Both the position numbers and the translations under genes were made by a program. Shown piece after piece: positions 44,371-54,748 of a stretch of DNA of 64,000 nt. The notes beneath the pieces were generated by a model. The model had not been told where the DNA came from. It ran no database searches and saw only the letters and a program-made list of their open reading frames with translations. The stretch's first letter is position 1. The number at the start of each line of letters is the position of its first letter. This DNA comes from Apoda limacodes (taxonomy: Eukaryota; Arthropoda; Insecta; Lepidoptera; Limacodidae): positions 1,922,001 to 1,986,000 of the forward strand of contig OX291544.1 in the NCBI GenBank assembly GCA_946406115.1, read 5' to 3'.

Positions 44371-44925
44371 TCACAACCGCTTAGCACTTCACGTCACGCT
44401 ACAGCTTCGTTCCGTGGTAGCTTCCGATACTCGGCGTCCAAATGTTGGAACAATATACCTCCAATTCGTAACTTAAAATACATTAAGAGTTTTAAAGTGA
44501 AGTTAAAAAGATATTTACTTAATTTACAAAAACAATATGAGAATATTAATATAAATGTATCGGAATTTCTATAGCTAGTAAGGTTTCTTCATAACACTTA
44601 CGAGAAAAAAAAATATTGATTGGTTTGCGTATTATATGTGACAATATATTTTCAATTTTCAATGTTTTTGTTTTCATTATTTTTGTTTTAATTATTTTTG
44701 TTTCAATTATTTTTGACTTAAGTAGGCAAATTTTTTATTCTGCTTAAAACTTTTTGTGCTATGTTTTATAAATTTAAGACTATTTATAACTAGTATTAAA
44801 TTAGAGTATAAGTTGAATGTTGTTTCTTCGACCGTGACTCAGCCCGGGCTCCAGCTGAAAATCAGCGTTGTGTGTCTACATGACACGCAGCTTGTGCTGA
44901 ACTGTGGCCTTTTTGGCATACCTAA

Positions 44926-45060
44926 TGGCAGAGGTAAAGAAAGTGGTCAGAGTCATGAGAAGGGATGAGCTCTCTAAAAAAACTAGAGCATATTGCTGTA
45001 AAGACCATTTTGGCGTAAGTCTTTATTTAGATACCTACCAAATGGATAATATTTAGATTT
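44926..45060 (+). pseudogene. Possible THAP-domain scrap
   Basis: Plus frame KKVVRVMRRDELSKKTRAYC followed by CKDHFGVSLYLDTYQMDN resembles the second half of a THAP zinc finger (W/R-x-RR...LSKKT-x-YCC-x-DHF), as found in P-element-like and other insect transposon proteins. The N-terminal Cys pair is absent. Similarity is short and may be chance. Confidence 0.3.
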
Positions 45061-45540
45061 TCTACGCTATTCCTTCTTTTTGTATCGGGCTAATCTTCAA
45101 AAGATACCCGATCTTCTGGGGTAATAAATCGGATTATATTACACAAAAGTGTACCTACTGACGATGATCGAAATGTGATTGATTACACCTATACTGGCAA
45201 GACCTTTTTGTTGCCTACTTGATTTGGGCAAATTGGCATTTTTGTACTCGCGCCATGTAAAAATATCTTCATTTCATAACAGTAGCCTAAATATAGCTAT
45301 ATCACAAAATAAATATACCGATTAAGTTAAACATTTAAAACTTGCACTATTGAATTCATACATTAATGGAAATTCAAAAAAATGATTCAATGCACACTGC
45401 GAGCCGAAATTTTATGTAAAATGCTTACCCACGCGGTGGACGGGTCTTAGGCGCTGTGACGTCAGCCAAGAGACGGTCATCCATTTCGCCCGTTTTGCGG
45501 GTTAGGTATTAAAGTTGTCCACTGGTTTAAAATCTATAAT
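45061..45540. other. Unassigned sequence
   Basis: AT-rich up to about 45380. 45400-45540 includes GGCGCTGTGACGTCAGC and may be the 3' part of the Penelope-like fragment that follows on the minus strand. Confidence 0.3.
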
Positions 45541-45860
45541 TTGAGTTTTAGCCTGGTTAAAGGGAGAACCAAATCGATGGAAAACGTTTGTAGCGAATCG
45601 CGTCACAAAAATACTAGCTGTTCTAGACGTCGATCAGTGGACACATGTAGAATTCTTAAAACATTCTTAAAAGATCCACACCTGAATCGCAAGGTTATGT
45701 TCTTTGATTCTCGTTGCGATGTTGGTTTCCCCGATATAACCATTGCCACAATCATAAGGAATCGTGTAGATGCCTCGTCTGTAAGCGGCTTCCTAGGATA
45801 TTCTGGAGAACAGAGTTCCTGCCTTATTATTATTAGTGTTGGTAATATGAGTACAGTAAG
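45541..45860 (-). pseudogene. Penelope-like element, GIY-YIG endonuclease domain
   Basis: On the minus strand the frame through 45774-45690 reads RRGIYTIPYDCGNGYIGETN then IATRIKEHNLAIQVW. This has the GIY...YIG spacing, the Cys-Gly before YIG, and Thr-Arg-Ile-Lys-Glu-His, all characteristic of the GIY-YIG nuclease of Penelope-like retroelements (GVYRIPC-CG--YIGQT-R---TRIKEH). A stop follows (IF*), and the rest of the domain is spread over other frames. Just upstream KVLPYSYCTHI may be the ATLPY-type linker from the RT. The RT itself is not visible. The 159-codon plus-strand frame over the same DNA is a shadow. Confidence 0.66.
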
Positions 45861-46079
45861 AATAGGGAAGCACTTTTTGCTTTACTTCTCACTCACTCAG
45901 TCAGCTTCGCGGTCCAACAATCGTGGTCTAGCATGCCCAATTTTATCTTTGAGGTCCAGCTTACCCAATGACACCTATAATGGTCTAGCTTGCCCAATGA
46001 TAGCTTGTCAAAATTCTTGATATTGCATAAGTCAATTCTTTCCTCTTAAATAAAGATGTAGCAGACTAAACGATACATG

Positions 46080-47232
46080 TTTGATCTGGACGGCTTAACA
46101 TGAAGTTCGTTAAACAACCACTGAAATTCTGAAATCCATGCCATAATACTAGGCAGTCCAAAGTTTATGTCTAGAATAAACTGGGTTTGTCTCCCAAAAG
46201 TTTGTGTAGACAATGTACTTATACCTTATAATGACCAGGTTAAGAATCTAGGTATTATTATAGATAGTAGTATGTCTTGGACTTTACAGATAGCCGAGGT
46301 CAGTAGGAAAATGTTTTCCGCTGTAGGTTCCCTAAGAAGGCTGCAAAATTTCCTACCCACGGACTCTAAAATTGTTCTTGCACACTCTCTTTTGCTTCCC
46401 ATACTCGATTACGCCGATGCTAGCTATCCTGATTTAACTGAAGACCAATTAAATAAACTTGAGCGACTTCAAAATCTCTGTTTTCGGTTTATATTTGGAT
46501 TACGCAAATATGACCATATTTCCAATTGCCTCCCAATTCGCTTTCGCCGGAATGCTCATATTCTTTCACTTCTTTACTGTGTGCTGTTCAATCCTAGCTA
46601 CCCTTCCTATCTCAAAGAGCGTTTTGGTTACTATGCCTCTTTGCGTTCCTCCTCTAATTTATTACTTAATACACCGAGTCACAACTCTAAATTTTACGAT
46701 GATTTCTTCACCGTACACGCAATGCGATTGTAGAACTCTCTCCCAGTAGATATCCGAAAAGCACAATCACTTGCAACCTTCAAAGCACAAGTGAAAAAGC
46801 ATTTTTTAAATCTCGCATAACCTTGTTGTTTTGCTCCCTCTGTTCTTCTGATCTAGACACTTAAATATTTAAGTTATGATTGTTTTATTTATGTTTAATT
46901 TATGTATTTTTATGCAAGGAATTTATGTATTTTATATTTTATGTATAAGGGTATTTATGTATTTTGTAGTTTTTTATTTATTTGGTAATTTATACTATTC
47001 TTATTCTATGTTACTTATATCTTTATTTCAGTTTTTGTAAAATTTTGTACATCCTACCATTCCAATCTTTTTAATTTGTATATCAATATCAACATAGGTT
47101 ATCTGGTAGAAATCGCCATCTGGCGATAAGATCGCCTGTTGTACATGTTTTTTAATATTATTTTTTCAATATGTTTGTGTTTTTGTTTTGAGCAATAAAG
47201 GATATTTGTATTTGTATTTGTATTTGTATTCT
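46080..47232 (+). mobile_element. LINE (CR1-like), 3' portion
   Basis: 5'-truncated copy. The open frame 46167-46733 encodes the RT thumb and C-terminal region (DQVKNLGIIIDSSMSWTLQI, LLPILDYADASYPDLTEDQL, NKLERLQNLCFRFIFGL, RRNAHILSLLYCVLFNPSYP). After a stop replacing Trp in the ...RLWNSLP motif it continues to KKHFLNLA. The 3' UTR carries the hairpin ATCGCCA-TC-TGGCGAT (47111-47126), AATAAA at 47194-47199 and a TATTTG tandem tail (47203-47230). Its hairpin context matches that of the LINE end at 17583-18050. Confidence 0.88.
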
Positions 47233-48067
47233 TTAGTATTACCCTAGAAAAGCTTCAGTAGGGCCATCATATAGTTAGATTGGCAAGCAGGACTAAGCCT
47301 GCATCATTCGCGGTTAAAAAGATGTAAATTAAATTGAATAAATTTAAAGAGTCAAAAAACTTAATTATAAAACTAGAGATTATCTTGAGTTAATAATTCT
47401 TTAATTATAAAATTCTTGGGATAAAATACATTTTCTTAACATAATTTACTTCATAATTTGTATTGATTAATTAAAATTGAAAATAGCGACTGCTGCGGAG
47501 TAATTTTTGCCGAACAATTCAAAAGTGTTTTAGAAACCACGTCGAAAAAAATATTTTTGATTAATTTGATTAATTGTTACCAGAACTAATTTCGACTATG
47601 AAAAAGTACAAAATCCAAATATTTTTATTTTTTTTCCTTACCCAATAGAAATGCACATATATATAACACAAAAATATATAACTTTACTAGAAGTCAAATA
47701 ATATGAAAAAAGTCCATAAGACATAAAACATAAGTAGTACTTCTTCCTTAACTTGACGCAAACACATTAAGCTAAGATACCTACAGCTGTATGTATAAGA
47801 GTTCTAACACAACTCAGTAATGTGACAAGTGAGGCTGCTTCATTCCTGACGTCTTATAATATTTCCGGAACGTTTGTGTGACATTTAATTCAGCTAATGG
47901 ACACGCTCCAGTGACAAATATGCTCCTTCAACCATAAGGTACCTGCAATAATTTCCACTGAGTTGTTACACCAATTTTAGAGTTCCGTATATAAATAGTG
48001 CCAACGCTACTAATTACTACGCCTACACTGTCTATCTCTCTGACCTTTGAAGGGCTCTATCAGTAGA
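47233..48067. other. Unassigned AT-rich sequence
   Basis: No gene or recognisable repeat. It may contain the 5' flank or 5' UTR of the LINE that follows. Confidence 0.35.
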
Positions 48068-48346
48068 AACGTATTAAATATAGACAGTTTAACAGAACAT
48101 GTGTTATAAAGCTTATTTCCTAACTACAAAATAAATTACATAAAACTAAATACTTAAGGGACCTCATACACTAAACTTGCTTTTTCTAACGTATTAAATA
48201 TAGACAGTTTAACAGAACATGTGTTATAAAGCTTATTTCCTAACTACAAAATAAATTACATAAAACTAAATACTTAAGGGACCTCATACACTAAACTTGC
48301 ACTTCGGACCCTCATCTCGTCCGCACTTCGGACCCTCATCTCGTCC
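48068..48346. repeat. 113-bp and 24-bp tandem duplications
   Basis: 48068-48180 and 48188-48300 are identical 113-bp copies separated by TTTTTCT. Immediately after, a 24-bp segment beginning GCACTTCGGACCCTCATCTC is repeated exactly (48299-48322 and 48323-48346). They lie just before ORF1 of the next LINE and could be 5' UTR repeats of that LINE or local duplications. Confidence 0.97.
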
Positions 48347-48364
48347 CAAGACGGCAAGCTTGAC

Positions 48365-49033
48365 GTGATGATGAGTTTCATGCGAGATATGAAGGAACAA
48401 ATGAGTAACGTGCAAAAGTCTGTCGAATTTATGTCAACAAAGTACGATGAACTGTTGGCTAAGTTTGGCAAACTTCATGAAGAGCACAAAACTGACCAGA
48501 AAAAAATATTGTTTTTGGAACAAAAAATCGAGAATCTGGAGCGCAATAACAAGGTAACTACTATCGAATTCAAAAACATACCCACTAAGAAAAGAGAGTC
48601 GAACGATGATCTATTCCAGACTATAATGAAAACTGCTAATGTACTTAGTGTACAACTACAGAAAAATGACGTTAAAAATGTCTACAGAGTAAATACTAGC
48701 AACCCGGATAATAAACCAATTGTTGCGGAATTTATCTCGATTTTTAAGAAAGACGAAATGCTGTATGCTGCGAAGGATTTTAATAAAAAGAATCCGAAAA
48801 ACATGCTGAGCACTAGCCATTTGTCAATCGAAGGACCTGCTAAACCTGTCTACATTAATGATAGCCTCACGTTTAAAACAAGAAAACTCTTCGGTTTGGC
48901 TCGTGACTATGCTAAAAACAATAACTGGCAATTCTGCTGGATTTATCGTGGAACCGTGTTTCTTCGTAAAGCTGAGGGCTTGCCTCGCATTCGAATTAAT
49001 GAGGAAACTGATATTGCCAAGATTGCTAAGTGA
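48365..49033 (+). CDS. LINE ORF1 protein, coiled coil plus Baculo_FP-type C-terminus
   Basis: 222 codons, intact. Residues about 1-65 are a coiled coil (MKEQMSNVQKSVEFMSTKYD, FLEQKIENLERNNKV). Residues 66-150 (TTIEFKNIPTKKRESNDDLF, VKNVYRVNTSNPDNKPIVAE) have the beta-alpha-beta character of the RRM-like domain of such proteins. The C-terminus (SLTFKTRKLFGLARDYAKNN, WQFCWIYRGTVFLRKAEG) matches the pattern of the Baculo_FP/FP25K family, known from many insect LINE ORF1s. It should bind LINE RNA as a nucleic-acid chaperone. ATG at 48365 was chosen as the first in frame. The frame is open upstream to a stop at 48275 but has no earlier ATG. Confidence 0.82.
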   Translation: MMMSFMRDMKEQMSNVQKSVEFMSTKYDELLAKFGKLHEEHKTDQKKILFLEQKIENLERNNKVTTIEFKNIPTKKRESNDDLFQTIMKTANVLSVQLQKNDVKNVYRVNTSNPDNKPIVAEFISIFKKDEMLYAAKDFNKKNPKNMLSTSHLSIEGPAKPVYINDSLTFKTRKLFGLARDYAKNNNWQFCWIYRGTVFLRKAEGLPRIRINEETDIAKIAK

Positions 49034-49460
49034 CTATCTGGACATTGCTATGCATGCACTCGGCCAAGTGCCTACCTAGTTGATAAGTATTTATTTGTCT
49101 TTTTCTACATCTTTCCTACTATTTTTGTTAACATAAACCAGCTAAATGTACTACAAATGTACACATATCATACAATCAAATTGTCTTACCATAATGTTAT
49201 TATAATGACCTTATTTACAAAAATATTCAATGCTAAAATTACTGTTATTCGTACGCATTCGCAAGTGGTCTGTATAACAATTCACAGTATATGGTGTCTT
49301 GTAACTGGTTCCAAAAATTATAAAATTCAATCTCAATGATACTGAAATCATTAATAGTTTAGATAACCTTGACTACATAAAATGTACTCACATTGATGAG
49401 CCAGAATGTCGTATTGTACTTAATTCAGTTAAAAATAACTATAAGACGAATTTTAATATA

Positions 49461-52298
49461 ATGACAGTAAATATTTGTAGTTCGGAATGTAACCTAGATA
49501 GATTCCTGGTCTTTCTCTCTGGCACTGGTGTAAGCATGGATGTTATTATACTCACGGAATGCTGGATAGACAGCAACTATACACCACGTATTATTGATGG
49601 TTATAATGTTTTTGCTAGTAAAAAAGAATACAATCAAAATGATGGTGTAATTGTTTATGTTAAGAAACAGCATAGTAATGTATCGTGTATCGAACCAAAA
49701 CTTGATGATTGTACTGGTCTCTTGCTCACATTAAATAATGACTTAACTATCCTTGCTTGTTATAGATCCCCATCATTTAAAAATACTTCAAATTTTGTTT
49801 ATTCTTTGGACAATATCTTACAAAATATTAAAACAAGAAATATAGTTTTATGTGGTGATATCAATATTAATATTATGCCTAATAACTGTTCTGGCCCTGT
49901 GGCCGATTATTTAAATTGTGTTTTTTTCCATGGTTTGCAACAGGGTATCAATATACCAACTAGACAAAGTAAGTGTATAGATCATTATATGGTAAAAAGT
50001 ATGTATAAATGTAGGACTATAGTATTTGATAAATTTACTGATCATTCCCCCATATTTCTTAACATCGATATGCAAATTGAAAAAAATGTAGATCTTCATT
50101 TTACAAAAGAGGTAATCAACTATGCTAAAGTTTCTGAATGCCTTGAAAATGAAAGTTGGAGTGATATTTATTCTTGTAATAATGTTAATGATGCAACTAA
50201 TAATTTTGTAGCGAAGATAAATGTTATAATTGAAGACAACACAATTTTACGTACCATTCCTAAAAAAACCAGACCTCTAAAACCCTGGATTACTACTGGA
50301 CTAGTAAACTCAATAAGAAAAAGAGATAGATTATTTAAACAGAGCAAAAAATTACCAGATAATGAATATCTACGTTTACAGTTCATTAACTATAAGAAAA
50401 TTTGTAATACCATTATCAAAGAGGCTAAAAAAAGTTACTATCAAAATTTACTTCGTAATTCTGAAAGAAACACTTAACAAACATGGAAAGCTATAAAAGA
50501 GATATGTAATATTAATGTTAATAATGATCAATCAATTGAACTACTCAAAATTGCAGATTCAGAAACAGACTCTCTTAATGAGGTGAATATGTTTTTTACT
50601 ACAATAGGTAAAAATCTTGCGGATAATACATTGCACAAATTAAATACAACGGAAAGAGAACTGGCTAAAAATGCAAAGGAAATTAAGACGCCTGTTGATT
50701 CGATGTCTCTATCACCTACGGATCCAGCTGAGGTGCATAAGATAATACAACACTTAAGACCAACTTGTTCCTCAGGTCATGACAAACTATCTTCAAAGTT
50801 TTTTAAACAGTTTTATTGTTACTTGGTTGAGCCTATCACGTATATTGCGAATCTTAGTTTTACTACGGGGGTGTTTCCTAAAAATTTCAAAATTGCTTCT
50901 GTCTGTCCAATTTTCAAATCGGGTAATAAAGAAGACCCGTCCAATTATAGGCCTATTTCTCTGCTAACAACTCTTTCAAAAATAATCGAGAAACTTATGA
51001 ACCACAGACTTAAGAGATACTTAGAATTAGGTAATTACCTCTCAGATAATCAATATGGTTTCAGAAATAACAAGTGCACAGAGGATGCTGTCTTGAATTT
51101 GACCACTTTAGTCACAAATCATATTGATGGTGGAGAACGTTGTATTGGTGTTTTCTTGGATCTCCAAAAAGCATTTGATACAGTATCCATACCTATTCTC
51201 TTAAAGAGACTAGAGAACTGTGGAATAAGAGGAGTTGCTTTAGACTGGTTTAAGGATTATTTGACAGACAGAAAACAGTGTGTTAGAGTTGCTGGACATG
51301 TTAGTTCAATGTGTGAATGCACATTTGGTGTCCCACAGGGAAGTACGTTAGGCCCAACACTGTTTTTAATATATATTAATAAACTTTGTGATGTTAAGCT
51401 TCGCAATGCTGATTTAATAATGTTTGCTGATGATACTGTAATAGTTTTTCATGATAAATCCTGGAACGCCGTTAAATCTATGGTTGAGACAGGTTTAATA
51501 CAAGTGAGTAAGTGGCTAGAAGACAATCTTCTTAGTTTAAATACTCAGAAAACAAAATATATGTGTTTTAGTAAGACCTCAGTGTGTAGTCCTATAACTG
51601 ATTTAAATTTACATATTCACACATTCCCTTGTAATCGAATTGTTGGAACTTGTGCGCCCGGTTGTAATTGTGAGGTGCTATCTCGTGTCACGGTTATCAA
51701 ATACTTAGGAGTTATGGTAGATGACAAATTGAACTGGAAAGAGCACTTACACATGATTTCTATGAGAGCTAGAAAACTAATATTCATTTTTAAACAACTT
51801 AGACAAGCAGCAGATAGACAATTACTAATTAACACATACAAAGCTCTTTGTCAGTCTCTACTATCATACTGTATATGTGTTTGGAGCTGTGCAAGTAAAA
51901 CGTACATTGATGAAGTTGAAAAAGCACAAAGAGCAGTACTAAAAGTACTACTCTGCTTACCTCGTTTGTATCCAACTAAATTACTTTATGAAAATGCTAA
52001 GGTGCTTAATGTGCGCCAACTTTTTGTTTTTCAATGTTTAAAAAGGTATCATACTAAGTACGTTCCGTTGCTACCACAAACATCTAAAAGAGTACAGAAG
52101 TGTCCTCTACATTGTGTCAGATCTGCATTTGCTGCGAGACATTTCAACTTTATCTCCCCCATTCTTTATAATAAACTGTTGAAAGATCATAAACATGTTA
52201 AAAAATATACTCTAAGACAATTTAAGGAGACTCTGTTTGACTGGCTCTGTTTTCTGAGTTATAATGAAACCGAAATACTGTTGGAAATAAAAGTATGA
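49461..52298 (+). pseudogene. LINE ORF2: endonuclease and reverse transcriptase, one stop codon
   Basis: 945 codons in one frame with a single TAA at 50475-50477 (NSERNT*QTWKAIKEI). Endonuclease: MDVIILTECWIDSNY, NDGVIVYVKK, ILACYRSPSFKNTSN, NIVLCGDININIMP (GDIN), KCIDHYMVKS, FTDHSPIFLNI (TDHSP in place of SDH). Linker: KPWITTGLVNSIRKRDRLFK. RT: SGHDKLSSKFFK, SNYRPISLLTTLSKIIEKLM, GFRNNKCTEDAVLNL, FLDLQKAFDTVSIPIL, GVPQGSTLGPTLFLIYINKL, IMFADDTVIVF. A Cys/His-rich stretch in the thumb (CAPGCNC) and a long C-terminus follow. The frame is open upstream to 49305 with conserved-looking residues (KCTHIDEPECRI), but the first ATG is 49461. The stop would separate endonuclease from RT. Confidence 0.9.
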
Positions 52299-52668
52299 TC
52301 TTAATTTAATTTTAATTTTATTTTCTTAGGTCATTTTAAATTTAGTATATATTTTGCTACAGACTTAACTGCTAAAACTTTTGTATGATCTTCTTAAATG
52401 TCAGCACTAATTTGTATTCGATTTCTTTTCTATATAACATGGTATGGAAAGGAAATTAAAACTAACTACTGTAACTTAATTTTTTATTCTTTAATCACTT
52501 ACTAACCGCATAATTTATTTCATATTGTACGAGCAGAGAGCCTGCTTCTTACGTCACAGGGTAACCTATTGTAAGAAGTAGCGTAACAAGTGTCATGTAA
52601 CTAGTTGAACTGAAATAAATTCATTTTTCATTTTCATTTTTCATTTTCATTTCACTTGTTTTTTTTCA

Positions 52669-52955
52669 GATCGTCCATGGCTCAGTGGGCAATGATCTGC
52701 CTGCTGTTCTGAGGGGCGTAATTTCTAATCCCACACAGGGCAAACATTTATGTGATGAAGATTTGTGTTTGTCTTGAGTTTTCGATGTTTTCTATGTATA
52801 ATATGTAGGTATTTACAAAAAAAATGTTTATATATGTATATATAAGTATGTATTTGTGTACGTTGTCAATTATTCATACTACAAGCTTTGCTTATTTTAG
52901 GATCAAACGGCGCTGTGTGTATTGCCCAAAAAATATTGGTTATTGTTTATTGTTT
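52669..52955 (+). mobile_element. tRNA-derived SINE
   Basis: Head: TGGCTCAGTGGGCAATGATC (A box) and TTTCTAATCCCAC (weak B box) about 35 bp apart. The body ends ACTACAAGCTTTGCTTATTT then TAGGATCAAACGGCGCTGTG and GTATTGCCCAAAAAATATTG, the conserved tail of abundant lepidopteran SINEs. It is placed directly after the ATTTTC tail of the LINE. A second, duplicated copy is at 56361-56647. Confidence 0.78.
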
Positions 52956-53184
52956 TTTCTCTAATTGTAAAAATAGTTTAACAATAATAATTGATAACTA
53001 ACTCTAAACTTGGATTAATTGTAAAATAAACTCTAACGTAAAATACTAGGTGTTCAAAACTAACCAAGTGCGTTTCATACACGCATTAATTCACGTTAGG
53101 TTTGTGATTTTGAGGTTCGTTAAGAGATGAGATTATAGCTATCAAGGTTATTGGAATTTATTAGATTTTCTTAGAAATGAACTA

Positions 53185-53614
53185 CACTGGCCTGCAAAAG
53201 AAGGTATAACAGTTTTTAAATTTCAAGTTTGGGATCATTTGCTGGCCTGTAGGGCTTTAGGTTTACCTCAGCAAGTCTTCTTCTGACCGTGTCTTCGCTA
53301 ATGTAATCATCCCTCATCAGGAGAAGCTGCTGCTGGATCTAAACTGCATTGAGGTAACGATTTCTCAAAATAGTGTTGGGAATATATCGGTCTTCTCTAG
53401 CTGTAGTGCATCTGGGACGGCCATTCACATGTTCGTTTATTTTTTCAGCCATAATTTAAAAGGAGGTTGTCAAAAAGGAGTTTTTATATAACAAAACTAA
53501 ATTTTCTAAATAATGCTTTTTTTTCAAGTTTCTAATATAAACAGTACAGTACAATACAGTACGATTACTTATCGTCACGTTAATGAGTGTTATATCTTCT
53601 TTTGCAGGCCAGTG
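53185..53614 (-). mobile_element. Tc1-type deletion derivative with TIRs
   Basis: 430 bp with inverted termini CACTGGCCTGCAAAAGAAG (followed by GTATAACA or ATATAACA), flanked by TA on both sides (53183-53184, 53615-53616) as in Tc1/mariner insertions. On the minus strand from ATG 53452-53450 it encodes about 70 residues of the transposase N-terminus: MAEKINEHVNGRPRC, TTAREDRYIPNTILRN, DDYISEDTVRRRLAEVNLKP, a paired helix-turn-helix region with the GRPR linker. One in-frame stop (NAV*IQQ) occurs and the catalytic domain is deleted. Second copy at 56877-57306. Confidence 0.88.
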
Positions 53615-53716
53615 TATGATTATTTTGAGTAATAGATAAAAGGTCTACGTCAAAAAATGTTTCTTTTAATAATTTCATATATTATAATGTAAGGTGGGCA
53701 GAAATTGTTCAAATAA

Positions 53717-53890
53717 CTACGGTTAACGTTAAAAGACATACTTATTATTAAAAAAAAACTAAGGAAAACGCTTAGAGACATACTAACGACGAGAAAAAAA
53801 ATAAGGAGAAGTTAAGAGGCATACAAACGACGAGGAATAAAAACTAAGGAAAACGTTCAGAGACATACAAACGACGGGAAAAAAAAACTA
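53717..53890. repeat. A-rich tandem repeat, about 50-bp units
   Basis: Three to four imperfect units containing GAGACATACAAACGACGAG(G) followed by an A-run and CTAAGGAAAACG. Duplicated at 57409-57582. Confidence 0.75.
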
Positions 53891-54314
53891 TAGTAGAACT
53901 CATGGTTGATTTTTCAGTTTACTTAGGAAATGTTTCGTGTATTTCGGGGGCGGTCTCTGCAAATGCGGAAACGATTCTGTTAATTATTTCACTTATAAAA
54001 AAATTTACTAACCTTAAGTAAGTATCTGTAGGCCATATTTTATATGATTAAATTAAATATTGTAAATTTAGTCGGAAGATAAAAGGAACAATCATTTCAC
54101 GTTGTTACAAAGCAGCGGGGTGACCTAATTTTTGGCGCAGAGATAGTTTGAGAGACTAAAAAGAATAAAGAATACTTTTTAGGTCTATCAAAAGGTTCCA
54201 CGGGAGCTGTTTTTTTCTGTGGGCCACTTAGGGCAGGGCTTAATAGTCCACGGGTATAAAGGTCCACATCTAAAAAACTAGTCCCAGTAATTCTGGACAT
54301 GGTTTACAGTTACT

Positions 54315-54748
54315 TCCTTATGTCTTCAGCACGCTTATCAATTCTGCAGTGGAGCGTCAGCGAGTGCTTTGCTACAATCTACGCAGTTGCCTTTTCTCCG
54401 ATATGCGGTCCATAACGTGCTTAGGAAGAGGTGAATGTCTCTCCGGATGCGACGTGGTGGTAGAGTATGCAGACAAAGCATTCTGCATAGGTGTGGTTAG
54501 CTCGGCGGTGAACTTGTCGACGTCGTCTGCTGGGGATACAAGGCGAGATAGAGGGTGTGCGTGTATCAGTTCGTTGAATTTTTCCCTGTCAATGCGGACA
54601 CGGGGAACGGCTGGACTAGCTGATGAAGGGCGAGCAGTACAGGCAACACCTCCAGTGTAGTTTGCCCTTGACAGTGCAGGTTATGGTGAGCCATTAGGTC
54701 GACGACATCAGGTTGTTGAGAGATCTGAAACGGGATATGCGTAGGTAC
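54315..54748 (-). pseudogene. Jockey-type LINE fragment, endonuclease end and linker
   Basis: Minus strand, several frames: PTHIPFQISQQPDVVDLMAH (endonuclease, PDVLDI-type motif), then PAVPRVRIDREKFNELIHAH, PADDVDKFTAELTTPMQNAL and ERHLPLPKHVMDRISEKRQL, the standard linker between endonuclease and RT in jockey-clade elements. It is cut at 54748 by the duplication junction. The plus-strand frame at 54349-54660 is a shadow. Identical copy at 58007-58440. Confidence 0.7.

Larger units (their letters stand above)
42325..44925 (+). mobile_element. LINE (jockey-like), 5'-truncated, interrupted by LINE-1f copy H
   Basis: Plus strand. Coding similarity starts in the endonuclease-RT linker (TDVNEITFYFTDSVICLFDL, HAPVKTKT), continues through RT, and after the 44206-44370 insertion resumes with AHNRLALHVTLQLRSVVASD in the C-terminal region. 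The 3' UTR probably runs to about 44925 (CAGCCCGGGCTCCAGCTGAA and GGCCTTTTTGGCATA, a phrase common at lepidopteran LINE 3' ends). Frameshifts occur at about 42770, 43135 and 43650. Confidence 0.78.
48347..52652 (+). mobile_element. Nearly intact two-ORF LINE
   Basis: ORF1 (48365-49033), ORF2 (49461-52298, one stop), a 3' UTR with a stem-loop (CTTCTTAC at 52546-52553 pairing with GTAAGAAG at 52572-52579), an AAATAAA near the end and an ATTTTC tandem tail (about 52614-52652). The 5' limit is uncertain; the tandem duplications at 48068-48346 may be part of its 5' UTR. Its 3' part is included in the 3.69-kb duplication. It is the best preserved autonomous element in the window. Confidence 0.88.
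51063..54748. repeat. 3,686-bp tandem duplication, first copy
   Basis: Identical by eye to 54755-58440 (offset 3,692 bp) apart from one visible difference (A at 54337, G at 58029). It spans the RT half of the LINE ORF2, its 3' UTR, a SINE, a Tc1-type element and a jockey fragment. The left edge lies inside the RT at AGAAATAACAAGTGC and the right edge at GCGTAGGTAC. A 6-base filler ATGCGT separates the two copies. The identity includes microsatellite tails and homopolymers. Confidence 0.97.

Noticed and set aside
45541..46020. 159-codon plus-strand frame that looks like a gene
   Set aside because: The minus strand of the same DNA reads as a Penelope-like GIY-YIG domain with its signature motifs; the plus-strand protein has no recognisable domain.
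54349..54660. 103-codon plus-strand frame, repeated at 58041-58352
   Set aside because: The minus strand encodes the jockey endonuclease-RT linker; the plus frame is its shadow and is doubled only because of the tandem duplication.
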